A stretch of 53,448 bases of DNA from Acidobacteria bacterium RIFCSPLOWO2_12_FULL_68_19 (GTDB taxonomy: Bacteria; Acidobacteriota; Vicinamibacteria; Vicinamibacterales; UBA2999), in contig MELF01000002.1 in assembly GCA_001767525.1 (NCBI GenBank), positions 1 through 53,448 on the forward strand, in the 5' to 3' direction. Positions 26,031-34,387 of the stretch are shown piece after piece. Both the position numbers and the translations under genes were made by a program. The notes beneath the pieces were generated by a model that was not told where the DNA came from, did not search any database, and worked only from the letters and a program-made list of their open reading frames with translations. Position 1 is the first letter of the stretch, and each line of letters opens with the position of its first letter.

Positions 26031-26720
26031 TCAGTCCTTCCGGCAGATGACCAGCGACCACAGCCGCGGGACGCTGACCTTTTCGATCGACACCGGCTGC
26101 AGATCGGCCTGGGCGAGGAACCCCGGCAGATCCAGATCCGACTTGAACCCGATATGGACGGTGAGGGGGGAGAGCGCCCGGTCGAGGCGCGAGAGCACCG
26201 CGTTGTCGCTGCGAAAGTGGTTCAGGATGACGATCTTCCCACCCGGCCGGCAGACGCGACGCATCTCGCCGACGACCTTGATCGGATCGGGCACGCAGTT
26301 GACGACGTACGGCGCGTAGACGATGTCGAAGGACTCGTCCGGGAACTTCAGCGTCGCCGCGTCCATCTGCAGGAGGCGGATGTGCGTCAGCCCCTTGCGC
26401 CGCATGCGGCTTCGCGCCTTCTCCAGCATCGACGCCGAGAAGTCGATGCCGGTGACGTGGCAGTGGCGGGGATAGAGCGATGCGTTGATGCCGGTCCCCA
26501 CGCCGACTTCCAGTACGCGGTCGCCGGGACGGATGGCAATCCGATCGAAGGCGTACAGCCGCCCGGGGTGCAGGATCGGACCGAAGATCCAATCGTAGAC
26601 GCCGGCCAGCTTGTCGTAGACGCCCTCGACGAAGTCGTTCTCGATCGCGATGACCGAGAGCGCCTGGCCGCCCAGCTCTGTCCGGAACTTGTCGTCTTTG
26701 CGCTCGAAGAGCGTTATCAC
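26031..26720 (-). CDS. Class I SAM-dependent methyltransferase, PmtA-like
   Basis: A 229-residue protein. An N-terminal helix with VYDWIFGPILHPGR, then the SAM motif VLEVGVGTGINASLYP near 68-83 and the acidic loop GIDFSASMLEKAR, resembles the bacterial phosphatidylethanolamine N-methyltransferase PmtA. It may make phosphatidylcholine precursors, but other lipids or quinones are possible. It has its own promoter (26801-26829) and converges on the glycosyltransferase gene. The 78-nt gap between them contains a GGGCGC-TGA-GCGCCC hairpin at 25972-25986. Confidence 0.75.
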   Translation of the reverse strand: MITLFERKDDKFRTELGGQALSVIAIENDFVEGVYDKLAGVYDWIFGPILHPGRLYAFDRIAIRPGDRVLEVGVGTGINASLYPRHCHVTGIDFSASMLEKARSRMRRKGLTHIRLLQMDAATLKFPDESFDIVYAPYVVNCVPDPIKVVGEMRRVCRPGGKIVILNHFRSDNAVLSRLDRALSPLTVHIGFKSDLDLPGFLAQADLQPVSIEKVSVPRLWSLVICRKD

Positions 26721-26800
26721 CAGTGTCTCCGCCGCAACCTGCTGGGAAAACGCAGCTTGAGGCTCTCGGGCTTCAGGGGCCGTAACGGGACCGCCCCGGC

Positions 26801-26829
26801 ACTATACAACGACACGGGGCAAAGCCCAA
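26801..26829 (-). promoter_or_regulatory. Sigma-70-type promoter for the PmtA-like gene
   Basis: Minus strand: -35 TTGGGC (26829-26824), 17-nt spacer, -10 TATAGT (26806-26801). The start point would be near 26794, giving a leader of about 75 nt. The rest of the 26721-26872 gap shows nothing else. Confidence 0.55.
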
Positions 26830-26872
26830 GCGGCATGTGACGGGCGGCAGAATGCAGCCAGCCGCCCTGTCT

Positions 26873-28738
26873 CTACTGCAAGCCGTCGAGCACGTCGATG
26901 GCGGCCTCGACCCGCCCCGATGGTGCCGCCACGTGCACACCCTGCACGGCGCCTTTCAGGGCGCGGCCGACTTCGCGCGCGATGGCCACGCCCTCGGCGG
27001 CTGCCGCCTCCGGCGTCTCGAGACGGCGCATCCGCTCCAGGACCGCCTCGGGCACCCGAACGCCGGGCACCTCGTTGGCCATGAACTCGGCGTTCAGCAC
27101 GCTTTCAAACGGCCACAGACCGACGATGATCGGCACGCCGGCGGCGGAGATCCGGCGGTGAAGCCGCTCGAAGGTGGCAACATCGAACACCGGCTTGGTG
27201 ACGACGAACTCGGCGCCCGCCTCGACCTTGTACTCGAACCGATGGATTTCCTGGTCGAGGTCTTCGGCGCCGGGGTTGACCTGCACGCCGACGTGGAACG
27301 CCGTCGGTCCGCCGATCGGCTGTCCGCCGATGTCGACGCCGTGGTTCAGGCGCGCGACGACGTTGGTCAGGCCGATGGAGTCGACGTCGAAGACGGCGGT
27401 CGCATCCGGGTAATCGCCGACCGACCGGACGTCGCCGGTCACGATGATCAGGTTGCGGACGCCCATCGCATGGGCGCCGAGCAGATCCGACTGCATGCCG
27501 AGGAGATTCCTGTCGCGGCACGAGTACTGGAGGACGGTTTCGACCGACGCCTTCTGCTGCACGAGCACCGCCAGCGAGAGTGCGCTCATGCGGGCGCCCC
27601 TTTGCCCGTCGGGCACCAGCACGACATCGACGCCGTGCCGCTTCAGCGCGCGCGCCCGCTCGATGACGGCGTCGCTCGCGAACCCCTTCGGCGGGGTGAG
27701 CTGGACGATCGTGGCGAACCGGCCCTCGGCGAGCGTCCGGGCCAGCTGCGACCGCTCGGCGCGCGGCACGGCCGGCACCGCGAGATCGGAGACCCGGACC
27801 GCCGGCGGCGCCGGCACGTCGGCCCGCGCCCGCGTTGCGGCGCGCGCCGCCTCGGGCGCGTACTTCTTCACCGCAATCTTGATCTGGCGGATGTGCTCGG
27901 GCGTGGTGCCGCAGCAGCCACCGACGAGCCGTACGCCCTGGCTCATGAAGCGGCGCGCGTACGACGCCATGTACTCCGGGGACGACAGGTAGATGTTGCG
28001 CCCCTCGATGTCGCGCGGCCGGCCGGCGTTCGGCTGCGCCGAGAACCGCGCGCGCGTGACCGCCGCCATCCGCTCGATTGTTTCGAGCATCGGGGCCGGA
28101 CCGATGCTGCAGTTCACGCCGACCACGTCGGCGAACGGGGCGAGCGCCGGCGCGAACTGCTCGGGAGGCGTGCCGTCGAGCGTGTTGCCGTCCTCCTCGA
28201 TGGTCATCTGGGCGACGATGGGCAGCGCACAGACGCCGCGGATGGCGTCGATGGCCGCGCGCAGCTCGTTGACGTCGCGGAACGTCTCGAGAATCAACAG
28301 GTCGACGCCGCCGGCCACGAGCGCCTCCGCCTGTTCGCGGAAGAACGCCTCCGCCTCGTCGGTCCCGGTCTTGCCCCACGGCTCGATCCGGATGCCGAGC
28401 GGCCCAATCGCCCCGGCGACGTACACCTCGTCGCCGGCGGCGTGTCGGGCGAGCCGGGCGCCTTCGATGGTGATCTCGCGCAGGCGGTCGGCGAGGCCGA
28501 AGCCGCGGAGCTTCACGCGGTTGGCGCCGAAGGTGTTGGTCTCGATGACATCGGCGCCGGCGCGCACGTATTCCTGATGGACCTCGGCGACACGGGCGGG
28601 ATCGGTCAGATTCAGCGCGTCGAAGCAGCGGTTGATGAAGACGCCCTTCGCGTAGAGCATCGTCCCCATCGCCCCGTCGCAGACGAGCACACGATCGTCG
28701 ATCACCTCGAGGAACGGCTTCACGGGAGAGGGCTTCAT
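26873..28738 (-). CDS. Bifunctional homocysteine S-methyltransferase / 5,10-methylenetetrahydrofolate reductase
   Basis: A 621-residue fusion. Residues 1-300 are a BHMT/MetH-type homocysteine methyltransferase with the start motif VCDGAMGTMLY and zinc ligands Cys210, Cys275 and Cys276 (VGVNCSIG, GGCCGTTPEH). Residues about 330-621 are a MetF-type TIM barrel (RFATIVQLTPPKGF, NLIIVTGDVRSVGDYP). The fusion resembles Bacillus YitJ. The reductase forms 5-methyl-THF from methylene-THF, and the other half makes methionine from homocysteine. ATG 28738 is chosen at the start of the barrel. It stands next to a SAM-dependent methyltransferase gene but not in the same transcript. Confidence 0.9.
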   Translation of the reverse strand: MKPSPVKPFLEVIDDRVLVCDGAMGTMLYAKGVFINRCFDALNLTDPARVAEVHQEYVRAGADVIETNTFGANRVKLRGFGLADRLREITIEGARLARHAAGDEVYVAGAIGPLGIRIEPWGKTGTDEAEAFFREQAEALVAGGVDLLILETFRDVNELRAAIDAIRGVCALPIVAQMTIEEDGNTLDGTPPEQFAPALAPFADVVGVNCSIGPAPMLETIERMAAVTRARFSAQPNAGRPRDIEGRNIYLSSPEYMASYARRFMSQGVRLVGGCCGTTPEHIRQIKIAVKKYAPEAARAATRARADVPAPPAVRVSDLAVPAVPRAERSQLARTLAEGRFATIVQLTPPKGFASDAVIERARALKRHGVDVVLVPDGQRGARMSALSLAVLVQQKASVETVLQYSCRDRNLLGMQSDLLGAHAMGVRNLIIVTGDVRSVGDYPDATAVFDVDSIGLTNVVARLNHGVDIGGQPIGGPTAFHVGVQVNPGAEDLDQEIHRFEYKVEAGAEFVVTKPVFDVATFERLHRRISAAGVPIIVGLWPFESVLNAEFMANEVPGVRVPEAVLERMRRLETPEAAAAEGVAIAREVGRALKGAVQGVHVAAPSGRVEAAIDVLDGLQ

Positions 28739-28742
28739 TATC

Positions 28743-28895
28743 TCACGCCCTCTTGGGTACTCCTTTCGCAGACGAGCGCCGCGGCGTTGCCGACGCCGAT
28801 CCAGTAGGCACATCGGGATGGCGCCGCATCGCGCGGTAGAGGGCGTCGGAGTTGCCGTGGATGTCGGCGACCGCGCCGATGACAGTGATCGTCAA
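28743..28895 (-). pseudogene. Metallophosphoesterase 5' relic
   Basis: Between nuoI and the MetF fusion, the minus strand reads TVIGAVADIHGNSDALYRAM followed by RRHPDV. This looks like the first strand and DIHGN metal motif of a calcineurin-like phosphoesterase. One frame over it continues as YWIGVGNAA, the expected second strand (usually IGVGD). The original frame ends 50 codons after a nominal TTG start, and nothing of the remaining domain is found. I read it as a truncated, frameshifted remnant. Bases 28896-28972 hold no recognisable feature. Confidence 0.45.
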
Positions 28896-28972
28896 CCGGA
28901 CGGCGCTGCTGAACGAGTGAGAACGGCGCGTCGGGCATCGGGCGTTCGGCGTTGGTGTGTGGGCGCCGCCAA

Positions 28973-28999
28973 AAGCCTGAAGCCCAAGGCCTCAGGCCA
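28973..28999. repeat. Short heptamer repeat at the nuoI 3' end (AGCCTGA family)
   Basis: Degenerate units AAGCCTG, AAGCCCA, AGGCCTC and AGGCCAA run through the nuoI stop codon and code its last two residues. Same family as 22323-22364. Confidence 0.55.
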
Positions 29000-29435
29000 A
29001 TGCGGGCGCCTTCGCCTCGGCCGGCGCCGGCACGAGCAGGTCCTGCTTGTCCCAGATGAAATCGTCCTTGCTGTAGACGGCGAGCTCGTAGTCCTTCCCC
29101 ATGAAGATCGCCGACACGGGACAGGCTTCCTCGCAGTAGCCGCAGAAGATGCAGCGCGTCTTGTGAATCTGATAGACCTTCGCGTAGCGCGGGCCGGCGA
29201 GCACGGTGCCGTCGTTTTCCGCCGCCTCCAGGTAGATCGCGTCCGCGGGACACGCCACCGAGCAGAGGCCGCAGGCGACGCACTTCTCCAGCCCGTTCTC
29301 GTCGCGCATCAGCACCTGTTTGCCGCGGTACCTCGGGAACATCGGCACCTTCTCGTCGGGATAATCCACCGCCACCTTCTTCTTGAACATGTGCCGGAAG
29401 GTCGTGGCGAGCCCGACGAGGAACGGTCCAATCAT
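28992..29435 (-). CDS. nuoI: NADH-quinone oxidoreductase subunit I-like, two [4Fe-4S] ferredoxin
   Basis: A 147-residue protein with two cluster motifs, CVACGLCSVACP and CIFCGYCEEACP. The N-terminal helix (GLATTFRHMFKKKVAVDYPDEK) and the RYRGKQVLMRDENGLEKC lead are typical of NuoI, the complex I subunit that carries clusters N6a and N6b. ATG 29435 is chosen (MIGPFLVGL); an upstream ATG at 29459 abuts the divergent kinase. No other nuo gene is in the window, so it is an orphan copy or a displaced subunit. Confidence 0.88.
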   Translation of the reverse strand: MIGPFLVGLATTFRHMFKKKVAVDYPDEKVPMFPRYRGKQVLMRDENGLEKCVACGLCSVACPADAIYLEAAENDGTVLAGPRYAKVYQIHKTRCIFCGYCEEACPVSAIFMGKDYELAVYSKDDFIWDKQDLLVPAPAEAKAPALA

Positions 29436-29458
29436 GGAGAGATCATAACCCGGGTACA

Positions 29459-30790
29459 ATGGCTGGCGTGCTCGAGGAAGGGAAGGTCCTCCCGGCCGAC
29501 CAGTTCCTGCTGACCACCCTCATCGTCAAGCTCGCCGTGATGGCGGTGCTGGCGACGATGCTCGCGCGGTTCCGGCAGTTCCGGCACATCCTCATCTTCG
29601 AGCGCCGCGGCTGGAACGACCGCCTCGTGTTCGCGCTGGCGATCGGCGTGCCGCTCATGGCGGGGGTCGGCGCGCGGCTGCTGCTCAACTACAACGCCGC
29701 GGACCTCACGCTCGAAGGCGCGTTCCTCGCCGGGCTGATTGCCGGTCCGTACGCGGGCGCCACCGTCGGGCTGCTCGTCGCGCTGCCGGCGCTGGCGGCC
29801 GGCGAGTTCATCGCGCTGCCCTTCGCGATTGGCTGCGGCTTCGCCGGCGGCGGCCTGCGCGAGGCGTGTCCGAAAGAGGCGATCTGGCAGTTCACGCCGT
29901 TCGTGTTCGTCGACCTCCGCCGGCACGTGTGGCACGCCGTCCGCCGGCTGGAGCCGAACTGGCAGCTCGTCCTGCTGGCGGCGCCGGTGGCGCTCGAGCT
30001 GCTCCGCCAGACCCTCGGCCTCCGCTTCGGCGCCCACAGACTCTTCTACCCCGATCCGGTCTCACCGTGGATGACCGCGCTGGTCGTGCTGGCGACGGTG
30101 CTGGCCGTGGCCACGCCAATCAAGATCTGGAACAGCGCGCGGATCGAGCATCGGCTGCAGGAGCAGGAAAAGCTCCTGATGGCGGCGAAGATCGAAGCGC
30201 TGAAGAGCCAGATCAACCCCCACTTCCTCTTCAACACGCTGGCGTCCATCTCGTCGCTCATCCGCTCGCAGCCCGAGACCGCGCGCACGCTCATCATCAG
30301 GCTCTCAGGGCTGCTGCGGCGCCTGATCCGCAGCCACCAGCATTTCGTCACGCTGCGCGAGGAGCTCGACGCCATCGACGAGTACCTCGATATCGAGGCG
30401 GTCCGGTTCGGGTCGAAGCTGCAGATCCGAAAGGAGATCGGCCCCGACATGCTGGGGGTCGTCGTCCCGAGCATGATCCTGCAGCCGCTCGTCGAGAACT
30501 CGATCAAGCACGGGCTCACGCGCAAGGTGGGCGACGGGTCGATCGTCATCCGCAGCTGGCGCGAGCATGGACGGGCGATCATCGAGGTGGAAGACGACGG
30601 CGTCGGGTTCCGCGTCGACCGCCTGGACGAGCGCATCACCGACGGCATCGGCCTGGCCAACGTGCGCGAGCGGCTGCGCGTCATCTACGGCACCGCCTAT
30701 CAGCTCACGCTCAGCAGCGAACCTGGCGTCGGCACCCGCGCCCGCATCGAGATTCCTGAGCTGCTCGCCACCGAACAGATCACGGCATGA
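29459..30790 (+). CDS. LytS-type sensor histidine kinase
   Basis: A 443-residue protein. Residues 1-225 carry several transmembrane helices in the 5TMR-LYT style (LIVKLAVMAVLATMLARF, FALAIGVPLMAGVGARLLL, GAFLAGLIAGPYAGATVGLLVAL). A His_kinase domain follows, with phospho-acceptor His255 in QINPHFLFNTL, then an HATPase domain (VVPSMILQPLVENSIKHGL, VEDDGVGF, GIGLANVRERL). Such kinases phosphorylate LytTR regulators, and the adjacent regulator gene overlaps by 4 nt. The 23-nt gap to the divergent nuoI must hold or share both promoters. Confidence 0.9.
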   Translation: MAGVLEEGKVLPADQFLLTTLIVKLAVMAVLATMLARFRQFRHILIFERRGWNDRLVFALAIGVPLMAGVGARLLLNYNAADLTLEGAFLAGLIAGPYAGATVGLLVALPALAAGEFIALPFAIGCGFAGGGLREACPKEAIWQFTPFVFVDLRRHVWHAVRRLEPNWQLVLLAAPVALELLRQTLGLRFGAHRLFYPDPVSPWMTALVVLATVLAVATPIKIWNSARIEHRLQEQEKLLMAAKIEALKSQINPHFLFNTLASISSLIRSQPETARTLIIRLSGLLRRLIRSHQHFVTLREELDAIDEYLDIEAVRFGSKLQIRKEIGPDMLGVVVPSMILQPLVENSIKHGLTRKVGDGSIVIRSWREHGRAIIEVEDDGVGFRVDRLDERITDGIGLANVRERLRVIYGTAYQLTLSSEPGVGTRARIEIPELLATEQITA

Positions 30791-31569
30791 GCGACGCGTT
30801 GCGCGTGATGGTCGTCGACGACGAGCAACTGGCGCGCGACGAGCTGTGCTACCAGCTCGAGCGGCTCGGAGACGTGCAGATCGTGGCGCAGGCGGGCAAC
30901 GGGTTCGAAGCGCTGACGGCGGCCGACCGGTGCGACCCGGACCTCGTGTTCCTCGACATCCAGATGCCGGGATTGAGCGGCTTCGAGGTGGCCCGGCGCC
31001 TCCTCGAGCGCGAGAGCGAGACCCCCGCGCTGGTGTTCGTCACCGCCTTCGACCAGTACGCGATCGAGGCGTTCGAAGTGAACGCCGTCGACTACCTGCT
31101 CAAGCCGGTGGACGTCGGGCGCCTGGAGCAGGCGCTGGCGCGCGCCCGCCGGCGGTTGAGCCTGGAGCGGCCCTCGCCCCTGAACGACCAACTGGAGCGC
31201 ATCGTCAAGATGATGGCGAACCGCCAGGTCCGGCGCGACCAGGTCGCCGTCAAGGTCGGGGAACGGTTCCTGCTGGTCCGGGCCGACGAAATCATCTATG
31301 CGTCGCTGGCCGACGAGTCGATTAACATAGTGACAGGGCAGGTGTCGGGAACGTCCAATTACCGGACACTGGACGAACTGCAGGCGCGCCTCGACCCGGA
31401 GGTGTTCTGGCGCGTCCACCGCTCGCACCTGGTCAACATCAACAAGATCAAGGAGATAGTCCCTTGGTTCAGCAGGAACTACATCCTTCGGATGAAGGAC
31501 GCGAAGAGCACGGAGATCCCGGTCAGCCGGGCGCAGACCAAGCGCCTCCGGGAGTACCTGAAGCTCTGA
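30787..31569 (+). CDS. LytTR-family response regulator
   Basis: A 260-residue protein. The receiver domain has Asp57 (VFLDIQMPG), acid pocket DDE near 11-13, conserved Thr in FVTAFD and Lys in LLKPVD. A linker follows, then a LytTR DNA-binding domain (DEIIYASLADESINIVT ... FWRVHRSHLVNINKIKEI ... IPVSRAQTKRLREYL). The ATG overlaps the kinase stop (ATGA), so the pair is a two-component system. Targets are unknown; the next gene, signal peptidase I, starts 32 nt downstream and is likely co-transcribed. Confidence 0.93.
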   Translation: MSDALRVMVVDDEQLARDELCYQLERLGDVQIVAQAGNGFEALTAADRCDPDLVFLDIQMPGLSGFEVARRLLERESETPALVFVTAFDQYAIEAFEVNAVDYLLKPVDVGRLEQALARARRRLSLERPSPLNDQLERIVKMMANRQVRRDQVAVKVGERFLLVRADEIIYASLADESINIVTGQVSGTSNYRTLDELQARLDPEVFWRVHRSHLVNINKIKEIVPWFSRNYILRMKDAKSTEIPVSRAQTKRLREYLKL

Positions 31570-31601
31570 CGCCGCCGGACCCACTGGCGGAACCGGTGCT
31601 G

Positions 31602-32198
31602 ATGGCCGCCGCCGAGGCGGGGTTCACCCCCGACATGCGGCTCACGATCGACGACCGCCGGGCCGCCGTCCTCCGCCGTCTGGCCATCCTCAAGGACGAG
31701 GCGGTCGCCTGGGTCAGGACGCTCGCCTCGGCCGCCGTCTACGCCACGCTCATCGTGACGTTCGGGTTCCAGGTGGCGCGCGTTGAAGGCCAGAGCATGG
31801 CGCCAACCCTGTCGGATCAGGACCGGCTCATCGTCAACAAGCTGGCCTACCGGATGGGCGAGCCGCGGCGGGGCGATATCGTCATGCTCTACTACCCGCT
31901 CAACCCGGACAAGTCGTTCGTCAAGCGCGTCATCGCCGAAGAAGGCGATCAGGTGCGCATCGTCGACGGCCGCGTCTTCGTCAACGACGTGCCGATGCAG
32001 GACGACTTCGTGCCGCCGGAGTACCGCAGCCACGACGACTTCGGGCCCTCGGTGATTCCCGAGGGGTACTACTTCGTGATGGGCGACCACCGGAACAACA
32101 GCTCCGACAGCCGGCACTGGGGGTTCGTGCCGAAGAAGTACATCATCGGGAGGGTCCAGTTGCGTTGGTGGCCAATCCCGCACGCGCACCTGTTCTGA
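31602..32198 (+). CDS. lepB: Signal peptidase I
   Basis: A 198-residue protein. One N-terminal transmembrane helix (WVRTLASAAVYATLIVTFGFQV) is followed by the Ser/Lys dyad: Ser65 in VEGQSMAPTL and Lys108 in KSFVKRVIAEEGD. The box E motif MGDHRNNSSDSRHWG is present. It cleaves signal peptides at the outer face of the inner membrane. The start could be GTG 31596 or ATG 31602; ATG is preferred. The 3' end overlaps the CDF gene by 31 nt. Confidence 0.93.
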   Translation: MAAAEAGFTPDMRLTIDDRRAAVLRRLAILKDEAVAWVRTLASAAVYATLIVTFGFQVARVEGQSMAPTLSDQDRLIVNKLAYRMGEPRRGDIVMLYYPLNPDKSFVKRVIAEEGDQVRIVDGRVFVNDVPMQDDFVPPEYRSHDDFGPSVIPEGYYFVMGDHRNNSSDSRHWGFVPKKYIIGRVQLRWWPIPHAHLF

Positions 32199-33091
32199 CG
32201 GATAGATACGCCCAAGTCGTCCGGGTCCTCTATCGCGTCCTCGTCCTCAACCTCGCGGTCGCCGTCGTCAAGCTCGTCCTCGGGTACATGACGGGGGCGG
32301 TGTCGATCCTCTCCGAGGGGTTCCACTCGCTGACCGATTCGGCCTCGAACGTGGTGGGACTGGTCGGCGTGTCGATCGCCAAGCGCCCGCCCGACCAGGA
32401 GCATCCCTACGGCCATCGCAAGTACGAGACGATGGCGTCGCTCGGCATTCTCTTGTTCCTCGTCGTCGTGCTCGTGCAGGTGCTGACGGCCGCGTACGAC
32501 CGCCTCGTCTCCGGCACGGTGCCGCGGGTGTTTCCCGAAGGGATCGGCGTCATGGCGGCGACGCTCGTCGTCAACCTGCTGGTCGTCGCCTACGAGATGC
32601 GCGCGGCGCGCCAGCTCAACAGCGAGGTGCTGCAGGCCGACGCGATGCACACCCGCAGCGACGTCCTGACGTCGGTGACCGTGCTCGCCGCCCTGTTCGG
32701 CGTCTGGTGGGGCTACGGGTGGCTCGATCCGCTCGCCGCGCTCGTCGTGACGGTGTTCATCGGCCGCGCCGCATGGCGCATCGCCCAGGAGGGGTCGCGC
32801 ATCCTCAGCGATCAGATCGTCATCGCCGAAGAGGACGTGCGAGCCGTCGTGCGGACCGTGCCGGCGGTCCTCGGCTGCCACCACATCAGGACGCGCGGCT
32901 CGATCGACCACGTGTTCATGGACCTGCACGTCTGGCTCGACGGCCGCACGCCGCTCCAGGCGGCCCACGACACGTCACACCTGGTGAAGGACCGGCTGAT
33001 GAAACGGTTCCCGCATCTGGCCGACGTCGTCATCCACATCGAACCGCCGCCCGATCCGGGATCCGGGATCGGGGACCCGGGATCCGAATAG
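32168..33091 (+). CDS. Cation diffusion facilitator (CDF) family transporter
   Basis: A protein of about 307 residues with six helices and the two metal motifs: HSLTD in the second helix (ILSEGFHSLTDSASN) and HTRSD in the fifth (ADAMHTRSDVLTS). The cytoplasmic C-terminal domain (VRAVVRTVPAVLGCHHIRTRG ... VVIHIEP) binds metal and dimerises in CDF proteins. It probably exports zinc or iron/manganese by proton antiport. GTG 32168 follows GGGAGGG at a good distance; TTG 32165 is the alternative. The last residues (DPGSGIGDPGSE) are translated from the GGGATCC heptamer repeat and are not family-like. Confidence 0.87.
   Translation: MANPARAPVLTDRYAQVVRVLYRVLVLNLAVAVVKLVLGYMTGAVSILSEGFHSLTDSASNVVGLVGVSIAKRPPDQEHPYGHRKYETMASLGILLFLVVVLVQVLTAAYDRLVSGTVPRVFPEGIGVMAATLVVNLLVVAYEMRAARQLNSEVLQADAMHTRSDVLTSVTVLAALFGVWWGYGWLDPLAALVVTVFIGRAAWRIAQEGSRILSDQIVIAEEDVRAVVRTVPAVLGCHHIRTRGSIDHVFMDLHVWLDGRTPLQAAHDTSHLVKDRLMKRFPHLADVVIHIEPPPDPGSGIGDPGSE
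33053..33087. repeat. Heptamer tandem repeat (GATCCGG family) in the CDF 3' end
   Basis: Five back-to-back 7-nt units: GATCCGG, GATCCGG, GATCGGG, GACCCGG, GATCCGA. They encode the CDF tail and run to just before its stop. Related arrays lie at about 43689-43711, 43741-43769 and 52571-52598. Confidence 0.82.
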
Positions 33092-33103
33092 GACGACCCG
33101 GGT

Positions 33104-33185
33104 CGAGGTCCTCGAACGTTACGACCGGCTGGAACGAGCGCGACTGGAACGACCGGACCGATCCGAACGACCCGAGCGACGATAG
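33104..33185. repeat. Degenerate heptamer-like repeat (GGAACGAC/CCGAACGA family)
   Basis: Imperfect units such as CGAACGTTACGACC, GGAACGAGCGCGACT, GGAACGACCGGACC and CGAACGACCCGAGCGAC. They code the extra Arg/Ser-rich tail of MoaC on the minus strand. Similar short stretches occur at 4238-4262 and 26008-26030, again at gene 3' ends. Confidence 0.6.
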
Positions 33186-33700
33186 ATTCCGGATCTGCCT
33201 CCGCGTTTCTCGACGAGGCAGATGTCGCCGATGACCATTCCCTTGTCGACCGCCTTCACCATGTCGTAGACGGTGAGCGCCGCCACCGCCACGGCGACGA
33301 GCGCTTCCATCTCGACGCCGGTTCGTGCGCTCGTGCGCACGCGCGACTCGATCCGGTAGCCGTGTCTGGTCGGCGTCAGCTCCACGCCGACGTGGGTGAG
33401 TGAAAGCGGATGGCAGAGCGGAATGATCGCCGCCGTCTGCTTGGCCGCCATGATGCCGGCCAGGCGGGCGGCCTGCAGCGGATCGCCCTTGGCGACCCCG
33501 CCCCGACGGACGAGCCGCAGGGCGGCCGGCGCCATGGCGATCTCGCCGCGCGCCACCGCCTCGCGGCTCGTCACCGGCTTGTCGCCGACGTCGACCATCT
33601 TCACACGCCCGCGGCGGTCGACGTGCGACAGTGCGGGGTGCGACGGTGCGACGGTTCGTCCGGCGGCGCGGGGGTGCGCGGGTGCGCGCCGCCTAGCCAC
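33119..33700 (-). CDS. moaC: Cyclic pyranopterin monophosphate synthase
   Basis: MoaC converts the product of MoaA into cyclic pyranopterin phosphate in molybdenum cofactor synthesis. The core is intact: [20 protein letters not shown] at about 24-43, [26 protein letters not shown], then [21 protein letters not shown] with the catalytic Asp/Lys. Family proteins are about 160 residues; this frame has 193. The extra N-terminal ~23 residues come from the octamer repeat, and the extra ~20 C-terminal residues ([15 protein letters not shown]) come from the GGAACGAC repeat. GTG 33700 overlaps the rex stop; the true start may be internal. No other moa gene is nearby. Confidence 0.9.
   Translation of the reverse strand: MARRRAPAHPRAAGRTVAPSHPALSHVDRRGRVKMVDVGDKPVTSREAVARGEIAMAPAALRLVRRGGVAKGDPLQAARLAGIMAAKQTAAIIPLCHPLSLTHVGVELTPTRHGYRIESRVRTSARTGVEMEALVAVAVAALTVYDMVKAVDKGMVIGDICLVEKRGGRSGIYRRSGRSDRSGRSSRARSSRS
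33618..33690. repeat. Octamer tandem repeat (GTGCGACG family)
   Basis: Units GTGCGACA, GTGCGGG, GTGCGACG, GTGCGACG and GTTCGTCC, then a decayed GTGCGCGG stretch, lie between the rex stop and the MoaC core. Same family as 1-165 and 50298-50428. Confidence 0.7.
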
Positions 33701-34379
33701 CGTCCTCGTCCCCCTGCGCCAGGTAGAACGACAGGCTCTCGAGCGAGACGGTCAGATCGACGCTCTTGAGCTTCACTTCCCGCGGCACCTTCAGCGCCCC
33801 GGGCGAGAAGTTGAGAATCGCCTTGATACCCGCCTCGATTACCTGATCGACGACCGGCTGGGCGTGCGGCGCGGGGACGGCAATCACGGCGATATCGTAC
33901 CGTTCCCGGCGCGCCAGCCGTTTCAGGTCGTGGATGTCGTAGATCGGGACGCCGCAGCGCGACCCGTGCCCGATCTTCTCGTTGGCGGTGTCGAAGAGCG
34001 CCGCGATGTCGAAGCCCTCCTGCCGGAATCCGGGATAGTCGGCCAGCGCGAGGCCGAGATTGCCGGCGCCCATGATGACGACGCGCAGCCGCCGGTCGAG
34101 GCCGAGGATCTGGCGGAGGTGCCGCCGCAGCTCCTTGACGTAGTAGCCGACGCCGCGGACGCCGAATTCGCCGAAGTAGGCGAGGTCCTTCCGGATCTGC
34201 GCGGCGTTGAGCTGGAACTGCTCGGCGAGCGCCTGCGAGGAGATCGTCTGAACACCGGCGGCATCGAGTTCGTTGAGACACCGAAGGTACACCGACAGGC
34301 GGTTCGTCGTCAGCTCCGAGACCTGCTCGGCGAGCTGCCGGCGCTTGTTCGGACGATTCACAAGGTGCAATGCTACCAT
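33693..34379 (-). CDS. rex: Redox-sensing transcriptional repressor Rex
   Basis: A 228-residue protein. The N-terminal winged helix ([43 protein letters not shown]) is followed by a Rossmann domain with [18 protein letters not shown] that senses NADH/NAD+. A C-terminal swapped helix ([16 protein letters not shown]) completes the family layout. Rex represses fermentation and respiration genes when NADH is low. ATG 34379 is chosen at MVALHLV; the OPT gene starts only 8 nt away on the other strand, so their promoters overlap and Rex may act on both. Confidence 0.92.
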   Translation of the reverse strand: MVALHLVNRPNKRRQLAEQVSELTTNRLSVYLRCLNELDAAGVQTISSQALAEQFQLNAAQIRKDLAYFGEFGVRGVGYYVKELRRHLRQILGLDRRLRVVIMGAGNLGLALADYPGFRQEGFDIAALFDTANEKIGHGSRCGVPIYDIHDLKRLARRERYDIAVIAVPAPHAQPVVDQVIEAGIKAILNFSPGALKVPREVKLKSVDLTVSLESLSFYLAQGDEDGG

Positions 34380-34387
34380 CTCGCGCC

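Noticed and set aside
26837-28807. A 656-codon open frame on the plus strand
   Set aside because: It is the antisense of the MetF/BHMT fusion, which has clear catalytic motifs; the plus-strand product is His/Arg-rich and family-less.
28739-28991. SAM riboswitch for the MetF fusion
   Set aside because: No SAM-I/II-type conserved core was found; the stretch is explained by the phosphoesterase relic.
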